This document shows positions 1-5,476 of a stretch of DNA of 5,476 bases, one piece after another; position 1 is the stretch's first letter; each line of letters begins with the position of its first letter. The position numbers and the translations under genes were made by a program. Location of the stretch: positions 1-5,476 of the forward strand of contig SOJA01000054.1 in assembly GCA_004376975.1 (NCBI GenBank). The letters are read 5' to 3'. The notes beneath the pieces are model-generated. The model was not told where the DNA came from and ran no database searches. It worked only from the letters and a program-made list of their open reading frames with translations. Source of the stretch: Candidatus Bathyarchaeota archaeon (GTDB lineage: Archaea > Thermoproteota > Bathyarchaeia > Bathyarchaeales > UBA233).

Positions 1-78
1 CGCCAAGGGAGCCAATTTAATAATAGGATCTTCCAGCGCAAATCCAATTGCTCTTTTCTGCAATTGCTCCAAAAGCAC
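1..78 (-). CDS. 5' end of an unidentified protein, cut by the left window edge
   Basis: Only the first 26 codons are present. They start at a GTG at 78-76 and read MLLEQLQKRAIGFALEDPII, ending in KLAPLA at the edge with no stop. The start is supported by an AGGTGAT ribosome site at 82-88, three bases upstream, and by position 23 bases after the glycosyltransferase stop at 102-104 on the same strand. The charged amphipathic start followed by a hydrophobic stretch could lead into a membrane segment, which would suit a transporter, flippase or membrane glycosyltransferase in a glycan operon, but the fragment is too short to name. An ATG at 80-78 opens a different frame (MCFWSNCRK...) that looks much less protein-like. 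I am fairly sure a gene starts here and do not know what it is. Confidence 0.6.
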   Translation of the reverse strand, partial: MLLEQLQKRAIGFALEDPIIKLAPLA

Positions 79-81
79 ATA

Positions 82-88
82 ATCACCT
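82..88 (-). promoter_or_regulatory. Ribosome binding site AGGTGAT for the left-edge gene
   Basis: On the minus strand AGGTGAT lies three bases before the GTG at 78. It matches the AGGTGAT part of the 16S-complementary sequence and decides in favour of the GTG start over the overlapping ATG at 80, which is only one base from the site. Confidence 0.55.
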
Positions 89-101
89 AACCAAAAAATT
101 T

Positions 102-1214
102 CTATTTATCCCATGCAATAATCTTCTTCTTACTCATATGAAGAATCAACGAATAAAAAAGAATAAACTGATCCATAATCCCTTGAATAACATAATTTCT
201 AACAGTAGGAATCAAGCTCAATACACAGAAACCCAGGATGAGAGGGATCACAACAACTGGATACCAAACCATCAACAAAAAGGTCACACACGTAAGAACA
301 ACAAAAATAATTGGATTGAATATTAACAGAAACATTTCCGGTATAGCTATCCTCTTAGGCAACAACAAACGATCTTTCAAGAGAAGCCACAAGCATTGAA
401 GCCATAGCCCAGTCAAATGAAAAGCCCGCCTTGTCTTTGCCCTTGTTCTAGCTTTAAGACTGCTAGAAACTTCTGAAAACGCAAACACTTCTGGAACAAG
501 AATCGCCCTAAACCCTTTTTGAACAACTCTCAAAGCGGTCCCAGAATCGTCTGCTCCAGAATCACTATCAAATTCATCAAAAGCACTCCGTTTAAAGGCA
601 CAAAAACAACCTTCAAACCTAATCGTCGAATGTATCTTTGACTCACCCAGCCTTAACAAAAGCATTAAACTTAGATATCCTTCTTCAGCCCTTCCCACCC
701 AAGACTCTCCAAAATCTTCAGAGGTCCCCCACCCAGTTATCGCTCCCACCGTCGGATCAGACATATATGGCAACGCCTTACGAAGTGTATCAGGTGGCCA
801 AACAGAATCTGCATCAGTCACGACAACAATATTATTCGACGAAATCTCAAGGCCCTTATTCAAAGCATTTGCCTTCCCTATCCTATGCTGTTGCTTCAAA
901 ATCTTTATTGGCAGTTCTGGATGTTTCCCAGCGAAATCATAGGCTCTTGCCAATGTTTGATCTGTTGATGCATCATCCACCAGAATGACTTCTAGTTTAT
1001 CTTTAGGGTAAGAAACTTCCGTTAGATTTCTTAACTTTGTTTGGATCATCCTTTCTTCGTTACGAGCAGGAACAAGAATGGTTACGTGTGGACAAAACTG
1101 CGAATCCACATTCAATCCCCAACTTTTGCTTACATGAAGCTTGAGATAGACAAAGTACGTGGCGTAGCTTCCAGCAAAGACGCCAAAAAGCACAAGCCAC
1201 AAGAAAATAATCAA
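102..1214 (-). CDS. Membrane-anchored family 2 glycosyltransferase (processive type)
   Basis: This 370-residue protein should transfer a sugar from a nucleotide donor at the cytoplasmic face of the membrane. It opens with one membrane helix (about residues 3-25), then a GT-A catalytic domain: VPARNEE at 48-54, VDDAS at 79-83 for nucleotide binding, KANALNKGL at 114-122, and TDADS at 133-137, whose D-x-D should hold the metal and donor phosphates. GADD at 220-223 sits where the acceptor-activating acid is expected. RRAFH at 262-266 stands where processive enzymes have Q/R-x-x-R-W, so the final Trp is missing. Hydrophobic segments follow at about 290-335 and 345-360. This layout resembles cellulose or hyaluronan synthase-like and N-glycosyltransferase GT2 proteins. 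The start is a TTG at 1214, supported by GGGTGA five to six bases upstream within the end of the aminotransferase gene, with six bases between the genes. The family is clear; the sugar, the acceptor and processivity are not. Confidence 0.9.
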   Translation of the reverse strand: MIIFLWLVLFGVFAGSYATYFVYLKLHVSKSWGLNVDSQFCPHVTILVPARNEERMIQTKLRNLTEVSYPKDKLEVILVDDASTDQTLARAYDFAGKHPELPIKILKQQHRIGKANALNKGLEISSNNIVVVTDADSVWPPDTLRKALPYMSDPTVGAITGWGTSEDFGESWVGRAEEGYLSLMLLLRLGESKIHSTIRFEGCFCAFKRSAFDEFDSDSGADDSGTALRVVQKGFRAILVPEVFAFSEVSSSLKARTRAKTRRAFHLTGLWLQCLWLLLKDRLLLPKRIAIPEMFLLIFNPIIFVVLTCVTFLLMVWYPVVVIPLILGFCVLSLIPTVRNYVIQGIMDQFILFYSLILHMSKKKIIAWDK

Positions 1215-1220
1215 GGTGGC

Positions 1221-1226
1221 TCACCC
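1221..1226 (-). promoter_or_regulatory. Ribosome binding site GGGTGA for the TTG-started glycosyltransferase
   Basis: GGGTGA on the minus strand contains the TGA stop of the aminotransferase and lies six bases before the TTG at 1214. The site being built into the stop of the previous gene suggests translational coupling, and it supports the unusual TTG start. Confidence 0.55.
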
Positions 1227-2282
1227 AGCACGCGCAGCAAATAACACATCGAACATTTGAAGTAGATACTCGATTTCGACCTCAGAAAGACCAGGATATA
1301 ACGGAATGGATAACGCCTGCTCATACACTTTGTCAACATTTGGACAACTAAATCCAGATAGGTTTGTATGGAGAGGTTTGTAGACAGGCTTTTCACATAT
1401 GACGCCATTTTCTTTTGCGCGTTTCTGAACAACTTCAGCGTTTTCAGCCCTTATGACGTATCTGTAGAAGACAGACTTTTTGTGAGGATAAATGTGCGGT
1501 ATTTCAATGTTGTACTCAGATAATCGACTAGTGTATAGAGAGGCAATCTCTCTCCTACGTTCAATGAAATTCGGGAGCTTCTTTAGTTGACTGAGCCCTA
1601 AAGCTGCTTGAAAATCAGTCATCTTATAGTTGTATCTCATGCAAGTCAAAGGCTTTTTATCGTACTCCCTGATCTCCAAAATTCTTGAGTAAGAATCGCT
1701 GTTGTTCGTCAAAACCATACCACCCTCACCAGTGGCGATCATCTTAGTCGCATAGAACGAATTAATCGACAACTCTCCAAAACTCCCGACAAGTCGACCC
1801 TGATATTCTGCACCCAAGGATTGTGCACAGTCCTCAATAATAGGAACACCAAGCTCAAGCAACTCGTCAAGCTCAGCAGGAGTTCCAAACATGTGAGGCA
1901 CAATTACCGCCTTCGTCTTTGGAGAAACGTGTTTTTCCACAGTTCGAGCGCAGATATTCAGATCTGTGAGGTCAATATCAACAACTTTGGGGACAGCTCC
2001 AGCATGGAGAGCAGCCAGATAAGGCGAAGGACAGATATAACTAGGCATGATGACTTCATCTCCCGCCTTCACACCAATACCTATCAACGCCAGATGAAGA
2101 GCAGAAGTACCAGAAGACACTGCAACACCATACTTGACACCAACAAACTCGGCCATCGTCTCCTCGAACTTTCTGACTTTCTCACCTTGTGCAATCATCC
2201 CTGAAGCTAGAACTTCAGTGACAGCTTCAATGTCTTCCTGATCTATCACTGGTCTGGAATGCGGTATTCGCATAGGAACCAT
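1221..2282 (-). CDS. DegT/DnrJ/EryC1-family PLP-dependent sugar aminotransferase
   Basis: This 353-residue enzyme should move an amino group, usually from glutamate, onto a keto-sugar (commonly a nucleotide-linked keto-sugar) using PLP. It begins MVPMRIPHSRPVIDQED, matching the family opening that precedes the 'sG.i.qG..v..fE' segment. SSGTSALHLAL from about residue 56 binds the cofactor phosphate. IIEDCAQSLGA at about 149-159 supplies the Asp that contacts the pyridine nitrogen (D151) and the stacking-region Gln. SFYATKMIATGEGG at about 175-188 contains the Schiff-base lysine (K180). RYNYKMTDFQAALGLSQL follows at about 216-233, and ALSIPLYPGLSEVEIEYLL is the typical C-terminal block. Length is normal. 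An in-frame ATG lies at 2306, but a strong GGGAGG site eight bases before the ATG at 2282 favours the later start; ATG 2273 is less well spaced. Which sugar it aminates cannot be read from the sequence. Confidence 0.93.
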   Translation of the reverse strand: MVPMRIPHSRPVIDQEDIEAVTEVLASGMIAQGEKVRKFEETMAEFVGVKYGVAVSSGTSALHLALIGIGVKAGDEVIMPSYICPSPYLAALHAGAVPKVVDIDLTDLNICARTVEKHVSPKTKAVIVPHMFGTPAELDELLELGVPIIEDCAQSLGAEYQGRLVGSFGELSINSFYATKMIATGEGGMVLTNNSDSYSRILEIREYDKKPLTCMRYNYKMTDFQAALGLSQLKKLPNFIERRREIASLYTSRLSEYNIEIPHIYPHKKSVFYRYVIRAENAEVVQKRAKENGVICEKPVYKPLHTNLSGFSCPNVDKVYEQALSIPLYPGLSEVEIEYLLQMFDVLFAARAG

Positions 2283-2285
2283 AAT

Positions 2286-2296
2286 CTCATCCTCCC
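2286..2296 (-). promoter_or_regulatory. Strong ribosome binding site GGGAGGATGAG ahead of the aminotransferase
   Basis: On the minus strand GGGAGGATGAG contains a full GGAGG core at 2295-2291, eight bases before the ATG at 2282. This is the best Shine-Dalgarno sequence in the window and places the aminotransferase start at 2282 instead of 2306, which lies upstream of it. Confidence 0.7.
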
Positions 2297-2340
2297 ACAT
2301 ATACACATATTTTAGAGAAATCGCGTTCCATCACGGAATT

Positions 2341-2910
2341 CTACGGATTAGCCCTTTTGAGCCAAGCTTCTCTCCAAAAACAGAAACAAGACCTATCACA
2401 ACCCCCATGCGCTTCACCATCACATAGGACCCCATCCAACAAAACCGTTGGAGTTCTTATTCTTCTCAGCTCTCCGGTTGCTTCTAAAATTATCTTCTCA
2501 AGCCTCCTATAAACTCTAAATCGTTTCCCACAGAACTGCACCATCTCAGGAGTAAAGCGCAAACCCCTCAGCTTACCCTGCGCATTCAGCGTAGCAAAGA
2601 TCTCCTTCACTGAACGCACCTCAACCCACTCTCCAAGCTGCAAATTCAAAGCCTCACCAACTTGGCTTCTACTAGACACTCTACCAAGCTTTTTCCTTCG
2701 TTTGTTAACATGTTTACCCAACTTTGTTGACGGAAATATTCTTGACACAAAACCACCTAGCCCAAGAACACTAATGTACCAAACGTACCTCTTGAGCGTC
2801 CAAAAATACCTACGAAGAGGTAAAGCTAAACGGGGATCCGATAACGTAGCCCTCACCATATCGGCATAATAATATTGACAAGCCTCTTTACTATCTTTCA
2901 TAGCCTTCAC
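2341..2910 (-). CDS. Conserved protein of unknown function with Cys-rich C-terminal block
   Basis: This protein has 189 residues and no assigned function. The N-terminal third is basic and aromatic (RRYFWTLKRYVWYISVLGLGG at about 33-53), with a weakly hydrophobic stretch that could touch a membrane or pack as a helix. The C-terminal half has LGEWVEVRS at 92-100, PEMVQFCGKRFRVYRR at 121-136, and a cysteine-rich end around LCDGEAHGGC at 162-171, followed by C175, C177 and WREAWLKR at 179-186. C127, C163, C171 and C175 or C177 with H168 could bind zinc or another metal. From memory, the 'EWVEVRS ... FCG+RF+VY+R ... CDG..HGGC...C..FW+EAWLKR' pattern recurs in unnamed proteins of bacterial polysaccharide and natural-product clusters; I could not verify this. 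The GTG start at 2910 overlaps the BshC-like stop. An ATG at 2901, with GTGA five bases upstream, is an equally good start and removes three residues. The overlap implies coupled translation and a shared task with the BshC-like protein. Confidence 0.85.
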   Translation of the reverse strand: MKAMKDSKEACQYYYADMVRATLSDPRLALPLRRYFWTLKRYVWYISVLGLGGFVSRIFPSTKLGKHVNKRRKKLGRVSSRSQVGEALNLQLGEWVEVRSVKEIFATLNAQGKLRGLRFTPEMVQFCGKRFRVYRRLEKIILEATGELRRIRTPTVLLDGVLCDGEAHGGCDRSCFCFWREAWLKRANP

Positions 2911-4658
2911 TGATCACGATGTGCCCACACATAACTCTCGGTAACTGGTATTAGATCGTCAAAACTGGTTTTCAGACACACATCAGACAGCAAGCTTCCA
3001 TTCTCCCTCAGGAACGCTGTCCACTGTTCACTTGTCGATTTTAAACCAATGTTCACCGCATAATCCACCATACATGGATAGAGAAGCATTACTGAACGAA
3101 CATTCTCCATCATTCTCCAATTTCTCATGAGCACAGAATAATCTGACTGGTTCCTTATCCTAGACTGGGCAATCGAAAGGGCTTTCACCTTAACATACTT
3201 CTCCTCTTTTTCCATTTCATCATCTTCCATTACAGACTGCTTTTGAAGTTCGAGTTCCTTAATGCGCTGCTCAACCTCCAAAATCTCCTTCTTGAATTGG
3301 CCAACAACCTCTGAATACTTAGAAAGGTCACATGTTCCAGAGAATTTTTTGAAGTTCAGAAACGCTTCTAACTGACCTATTCCAAGATAGACATCTCTAG
3401 GACGCCATATCACAACAAGTGGAAACCCTATGCCCAAATGCTCAGCCACATACTTTGCCTGCTTAAGATAAGCCTTCCCTCCAACCCCACCCACATAACA
3501 GCACACATTGAGACCGGGAAAAAAGGTAGTAGGCATAGAAATACTCCGCATCGACATCTTAGACATTATTCCAGAAAAATCAGGCTCCCCATCCGAATAA
3601 AAATCAATCTGATACTCTTGCCCACAACGCAAACACTGTCCACGACCAACAATAGATCCATTCCGCTCTTCAGCCATCAACCTTGCTTTACTTCCACAGT
3701 CACAAAGATACCAAAATGGTATGATTCGATACTCTTGCCTGCTCACGCCTCCCTCATGAGAAGCTGTTGCCTCTCTAACATAATTAGAGTACTCTTTGAA
3801 ATGAGAAAGTAAAAACCAGAACTTATCTTCAAAAATTTGTTGACACTCGGAAAACCTTGAAAAAACCGTATCATATCCCCAAACTCCATTCACAACCTTT
3901 GACATGATAAAAGCATTAAAGTCTGAATAAGACCTTGCTTTCTCGTAGGCATCTTCAACGATCCCCCAGAAATCCTTGAAATCCTCGTCTAGGCTGTAAT
4001 TGTTCAGAGCGAATTCTATCCCAAAAGACATACAGAACCTTTCAATCGACTTGATCTTCCTATTGTACCAGTTTTCAATCTTCTCTTGCCAACCATTTAA
4101 AACTTGTTTTGAAGGCTTTTGCACGCAGTTTAACAATAGTCTATCAGTTAAGCCTACACGGAGTTCGAGCACACCGTTTCTTCTCTCCACAGCAGGAAGA
4201 AGTGCTGACTTTACCCATCGATCATCAGTGAAATCCTGATCTGCAATCCCAAAAAAACTAACAACAGGTAGATTCAACTTTTCCGCGAGTCGTTCTGCAA
4301 GAACATGGTTCAACGTTACTTTCCGAAGCACCCCACCATAGGCAAAGAGATTTGGTTGATGGGCAGTCATAAGGAGCAAGCAAGAATCGTCATGAAGTCT
4401 CTCAAGAGCTTCTTTAACTCTCAGAGACAGCGTTCCACATTCCTGATGAAATTTTCGAGCCCAACTGGATAAATGCACTCGTTTCTCACGAGTCTTAACA
4501 TCTGTTGTTTCTCTAAGTGAACCCCAGTAATAACTCGCGCATGCCTCGACTAAGTCGTCCATGTTCTTAAACGAGAAAGGCTGACCTAACCTGGCATCCA
4601 ATCTACCTGAACCCATCATCTGTAATCCTACAATACAACGATTAAACTTCATAGGCAC
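2907..4658 (-). CDS. BshC-like protein with inserted zinc-ribbon-like motif (putative amino-acid ligase)
   Basis: This 583-residue protein resembles BshC, the cytoplasmic enzyme proposed to join cysteine to glucosaminyl-malate in bacillithiol synthesis. TAHQPNLFAYGG at 98-109 corresponds to the BshC 'TGQQ.GLF.GP' loop of its Rossmann core. PVVSFFGIADQDF at 131-143 corresponds to the 'PVFWIA.EDHDF' strand and active-site motif. NVCCYVGGVGGKAYLKQ at 384-400 matches the late 'aYVgGPgE.aY..q' block, followed by HLGIGFPLVVIWRP. A heptad-like charged helix at about 455-500 fits the BshC coiled coil. Unlike the BshC proteins I know, it carries C319-x-C321 and C342-x2-C345, a zinc-ribbon spacing, just before the late core block, and it is longer than the roughly 540 residues of Bacillus BshC. 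The acidic residue of 'GPGE' appears replaced. The GTG start at 4658 follows the deacetylase by five bases; ATG 4652 is an alternative. Family membership is well supported; the amino acid and acceptor are unknown, so no gene symbol is given. Confidence 0.85.
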   Translation of the reverse strand: MPMKFNRCIVGLQMMGSGRLDARLGQPFSFKNMDDLVEACASYYWGSLRETTDVKTREKRVHLSSWARKFHQECGTLSLRVKEALERLHDDSCLLLMTAHQPNLFAYGGVLRKVTLNHVLAERLAEKLNLPVVSFFGIADQDFTDDRWVKSALLPAVERRNGVLELRVGLTDRLLLNCVQKPSKQVLNGWQEKIENWYNRKIKSIERFCMSFGIEFALNNYSLDEDFKDFWGIVEDAYEKARSYSDFNAFIMSKVVNGVWGYDTVFSRFSECQQIFEDKFWFLLSHFKEYSNYVREATASHEGGVSRQEYRIIPFWYLCDCGSKARLMAEERNGSIVGRGQCLRCGQEYQIDFYSDGEPDFSGIMSKMSMRSISMPTTFFPGLNVCCYVGGVGGKAYLKQAKYVAEHLGIGFPLVVIWRPRDVYLGIGQLEAFLNFKKFSGTCDLSKYSEVVGQFKKEILEVEQRIKELELQKQSVMEDDEMEKEEKYVKVKALSIAQSRIRNQSDYSVLMRNWRMMENVRSVMLLYPCMVDYAVNIGLKSTSEQWTAFLRENGSLLSDVCLKTSFDDLIPVTESYVWAHRDQ

Positions 4659-4663
4659 CTATT

Positions 4664-5314
4664 CTAAATCTCTAGGAGAAACTTGCCAACCTCGAAAGCC
4701 TCAGCGAGTAATGCACCAGCCTGAAAGCCTCTGTATCTTGCGAGACCTTCAACAGCGTTTGACACATATGGAAGCTGATGCACACTTGCATCATGGCGGT
4801 CATTGCCTCTAAAATAAACCTTTTCAGCTTGCGAGCCAAACATTTCCAACGCCTTCAATTTAACATCAAAGGCTGAACATACATCAACAAACACTTGGGG
4901 ACAGAACTCTCTCAAAGCCGCTGGAGACTCGTACAAAAAGATTTTTTTGGAGTTCCTAGCCGCAGACAAAGATGCCATGCCAGCGTTTCTATGATCTTGG
5001 TGTCCATCTTTATAGCTATGCGCGAAAATGAGGTCGGGCTTGAGTTCATTTATGACATTCTCAATTGCCATAATTGTTTCAATCCCGTCAGTAATTCTCG
5101 TATCTTGGAGATCTCCGAACAGCAACTTCTTAGCACCCAATATCTTTGCGGCTTCCTCGCATTCTTTTTCTCTAGCTTTTGGATCGCCAGAGGCTTCACC
5201 TTTCGTCAACACAAGCATGTAAACCTCGTGTCCTTTTCTGTTATATAATACAAGAGTTCCTCCGCAGCCTATCTCAATGTCGTCAGGGTGTGCTCCTATA
5301 GCCAAGATTCTCAT
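4664..5314 (-). CDS. PIG-L/LmbE-family zinc N-deacetylase, BshB-like
   Basis: This 216-residue enzyme should remove an acetyl group from an N-acetylated amino sugar, as BshB does for GlcNAc-malate, MshB for GlcNAc-inositol and PIG-L for GlcNAc-phosphatidylinositol. AHPDDIEIGCGG at 8-19 contains the zinc ligands H9 and D12 and the catalytic base D11. HSYKDGHQDHRNAG at 99-112 contains the HxDH motif, whose H108 is the third zinc ligand. The end, RYRGFQAGALLAEAF at 193-207, matches the conserved 'rG...G..yAEaF' tail of BshB-type members. Length is normal for a soluble enzyme; there is no signal peptide or membrane helix, so it acts in the cytoplasm. The ATG at 5314 is preceded by GTGATCC three bases upstream. 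The gene starts 10 bases after the preceding aminotransferase end and stops five bases before the BshC-like gene. That pairing with a BshC relative strengthens the BshB-like reading, but the true substrate is unproven. Confidence 0.93.
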   Translation of the reverse strand: MRILAIGAHPDDIEIGCGGTLVLYNRKGHEVYMLVLTKGEASGDPKAREKECEEAAKILGAKKLLFGDLQDTRITDGIETIMAIENVINELKPDLIFAHSYKDGHQDHRNAGMASLSAARNSKKIFLYESPAALREFCPQVFVDVCSAFDVKLKALEMFGSQAEKVYFRGNDRHDASVHQLPYVSNAVEGLARYRGFQAGALLAEAFEVGKFLLEI

Positions 5315-5317
5315 TTT

Positions 5318-5324
5318 GGATCAC
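5318..5324 (-). promoter_or_regulatory. Ribosome binding site GTGATCC for the deacetylase
   Basis: GTGATCC on the minus strand, three bases before the ATG at 5314, is complementary to the GGATCAC part of the 16S 3' tail. It begins directly after the stop of the upstream aminotransferase at 5325-5327, so translation of the two genes is probably coupled. Confidence 0.55.
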
Positions 5325-5476
5325 TCAACTCTGTTCAGTTAAAACCTTCTTTAAACTATCAATAACGTATTCAACTTCTTTTTTCTGCATTCGTACATAC
5401 ATAGGAAGACACACAGCCCTACTCAAAGTCTTTGAGAGTTAGAACTTCAACCGCCACCTTTGCCTTCTCAGCCATC
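5325..5476 (-). pseudogene. 3' end of a second DegT-family aminotransferase, apparently frameshifted
   Basis: The last roughly 50 codons of an aminotransferase are visible, but in two frames. The downstream part reads SRAVCLPMYVRMQKKEVEYV and ends at KKVLTEQS with TGA at 5325-5327. It matches the DegT C-terminal pattern '...SLPMYP.L...EVEYVI..I' and parallels the intact copy in this window (ALSIPLYPGLSEVEIEYLL). That frame is closed upstream by TAA at 5439-5441. The upstream part in the neighbouring frame reads MAEKAKVAVEVLTL, also aminotransferase-like, and is closed by TAG at 5419-5421. A shift of one base between about 5422 and 5438 would join the two. It may be a true inactivating mutation or a sequencing or assembly error; the window edge prevents a decision. 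If intact it would make the amino sugar on which the downstream enzymes act. Confidence 0.6.

Noticed and set aside
1..80. ATG at 80-78 as the start of the left-edge gene
   Set aside because: Its frame gives a Cys/Trp-scattered sequence and leaves only one base after the ribosome site; the GTG at 78 gives a more protein-like reading.
91..100. T-rich run (ATTTTTT on the minus strand) after the glycosyltransferase stop as a terminator
   Set aside because: It has no preceding stem and is followed within a few bases by a good ribosome site and a start codon, so read-through is more likely.
48..326. Plus-strand open frame of 92 codons
   Set aside because: It lies opposite the glycosyltransferase and left-edge gene, is rich in Asn, Lys and His as expected of an antisense shadow, and has no family motif.
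638..988. Plus-strand open frame of 116 codons
   Set aside because: It is fully antisense to the catalytic core of the glycosyltransferase, whose motifs fix the coding strand.
1211..1432. Minus-strand 73-codon open frame overlapping the aminotransferase
   Set aside because: It is out of frame with the clear aminotransferase C-terminus (LSIPLYPGL) and has no recognisable motif.
1821..2204. Plus-strand open frame of 127 codons
   Set aside because: It is antisense to the PLP-binding half of the aminotransferase; the sense strand has the SSGTSA and EDCAQ motifs.
2326..2338. Small inverted repeat TTCC-atcac-GGAA between the Cys-rich gene and the aminotransferase
   Set aside because: The stem is only four base pairs and no T-run follows it on the minus strand, so it does not support a terminator or operator.
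3438..3812. Plus-strand open frame of 124 codons
   Set aside because: It is antisense to the zinc-ribbon region of the BshC-like gene, with composition typical of a shadow frame.
4895..5248. Plus-strand open frames of 117 and 64 codons opposite the deacetylase
   Set aside because: The deacetylase motifs AHPDD and HxDH on the minus strand leave no doubt about the coding strand.
1..5476. Canonical bacillithiol operon
   Set aside because: Only relatives of BshB and BshC are present. No BshA-type GT4 enzyme is visible, and the BshC-like protein differs at several conserved positions, so canonical gene symbols were not assigned.

Overview
All readable genes in this window lie on the minus strand and look like one compact operon read from right to left. 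Junctions are 10 bases or shorter, except 58 bases ahead of the intact aminotransferase and 23 bases ahead of the left-edge gene. Several ribosome sites resemble GGTGATCC, the complement of the 16S 3' end, and starts are a mixture of ATG, GTG and TTG. Composition leans A+T. This fits an archaeon or a deep-branching bacterium, perhaps from environmental DNA. I cannot fix the phylum from the sequence, and archaeal origin is only a lean.

In transcription order the window holds: (1) the 3' end of a DegT/DnrJ/EryC1-type sugar aminotransferase at the right edge, with an apparent frameshift; (2) a PIG-L/LmbE zinc deacetylase resembling BshB of bacillithiol synthesis; (3) a large BshC-like protein (the bacillithiol cysteine-adding enzyme family) carrying an unexpected four-cysteine zinc-ribbon-like insert; (4) a small protein of unknown function with a cysteine-rich C-terminal block, overlapping the end of the BshC-like gene; (5) an intact DegT-family PLP aminotransferase; (6) a membrane-anchored family 2 glycosyltransferase; (7) the first 26 codons of a further gene running off the left edge.

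The aminotransferases and the glycosyltransferase are typical of a surface-glycan or nucleotide-sugar cluster. The unusual element is the BshB-like/BshC-like pair inside it. In bacillithiol synthesis BshA makes GlcNAc-malate, BshB removes the acetyl group, and BshC joins cysteine to the freed amine. No BshA-type glycosyltransferase is visible here; the only complete glycosyltransferase is a processive-type GT2. One reading is that this operon deacetylates an amino sugar and amidates it with an amino acid, giving either a new low-molecular-weight thiol or an aminoacylated glycan or lipid-linked sugar. That pathway is inference. The family assignments of the deacetylase, BshC-like protein, aminotransferase and glycosyltransferase rest on visible motifs.

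No RNA genes, CRISPR arrays, insertion sequences or convincing terminators were seen, and no stretch over 300 bases lacks a gene.
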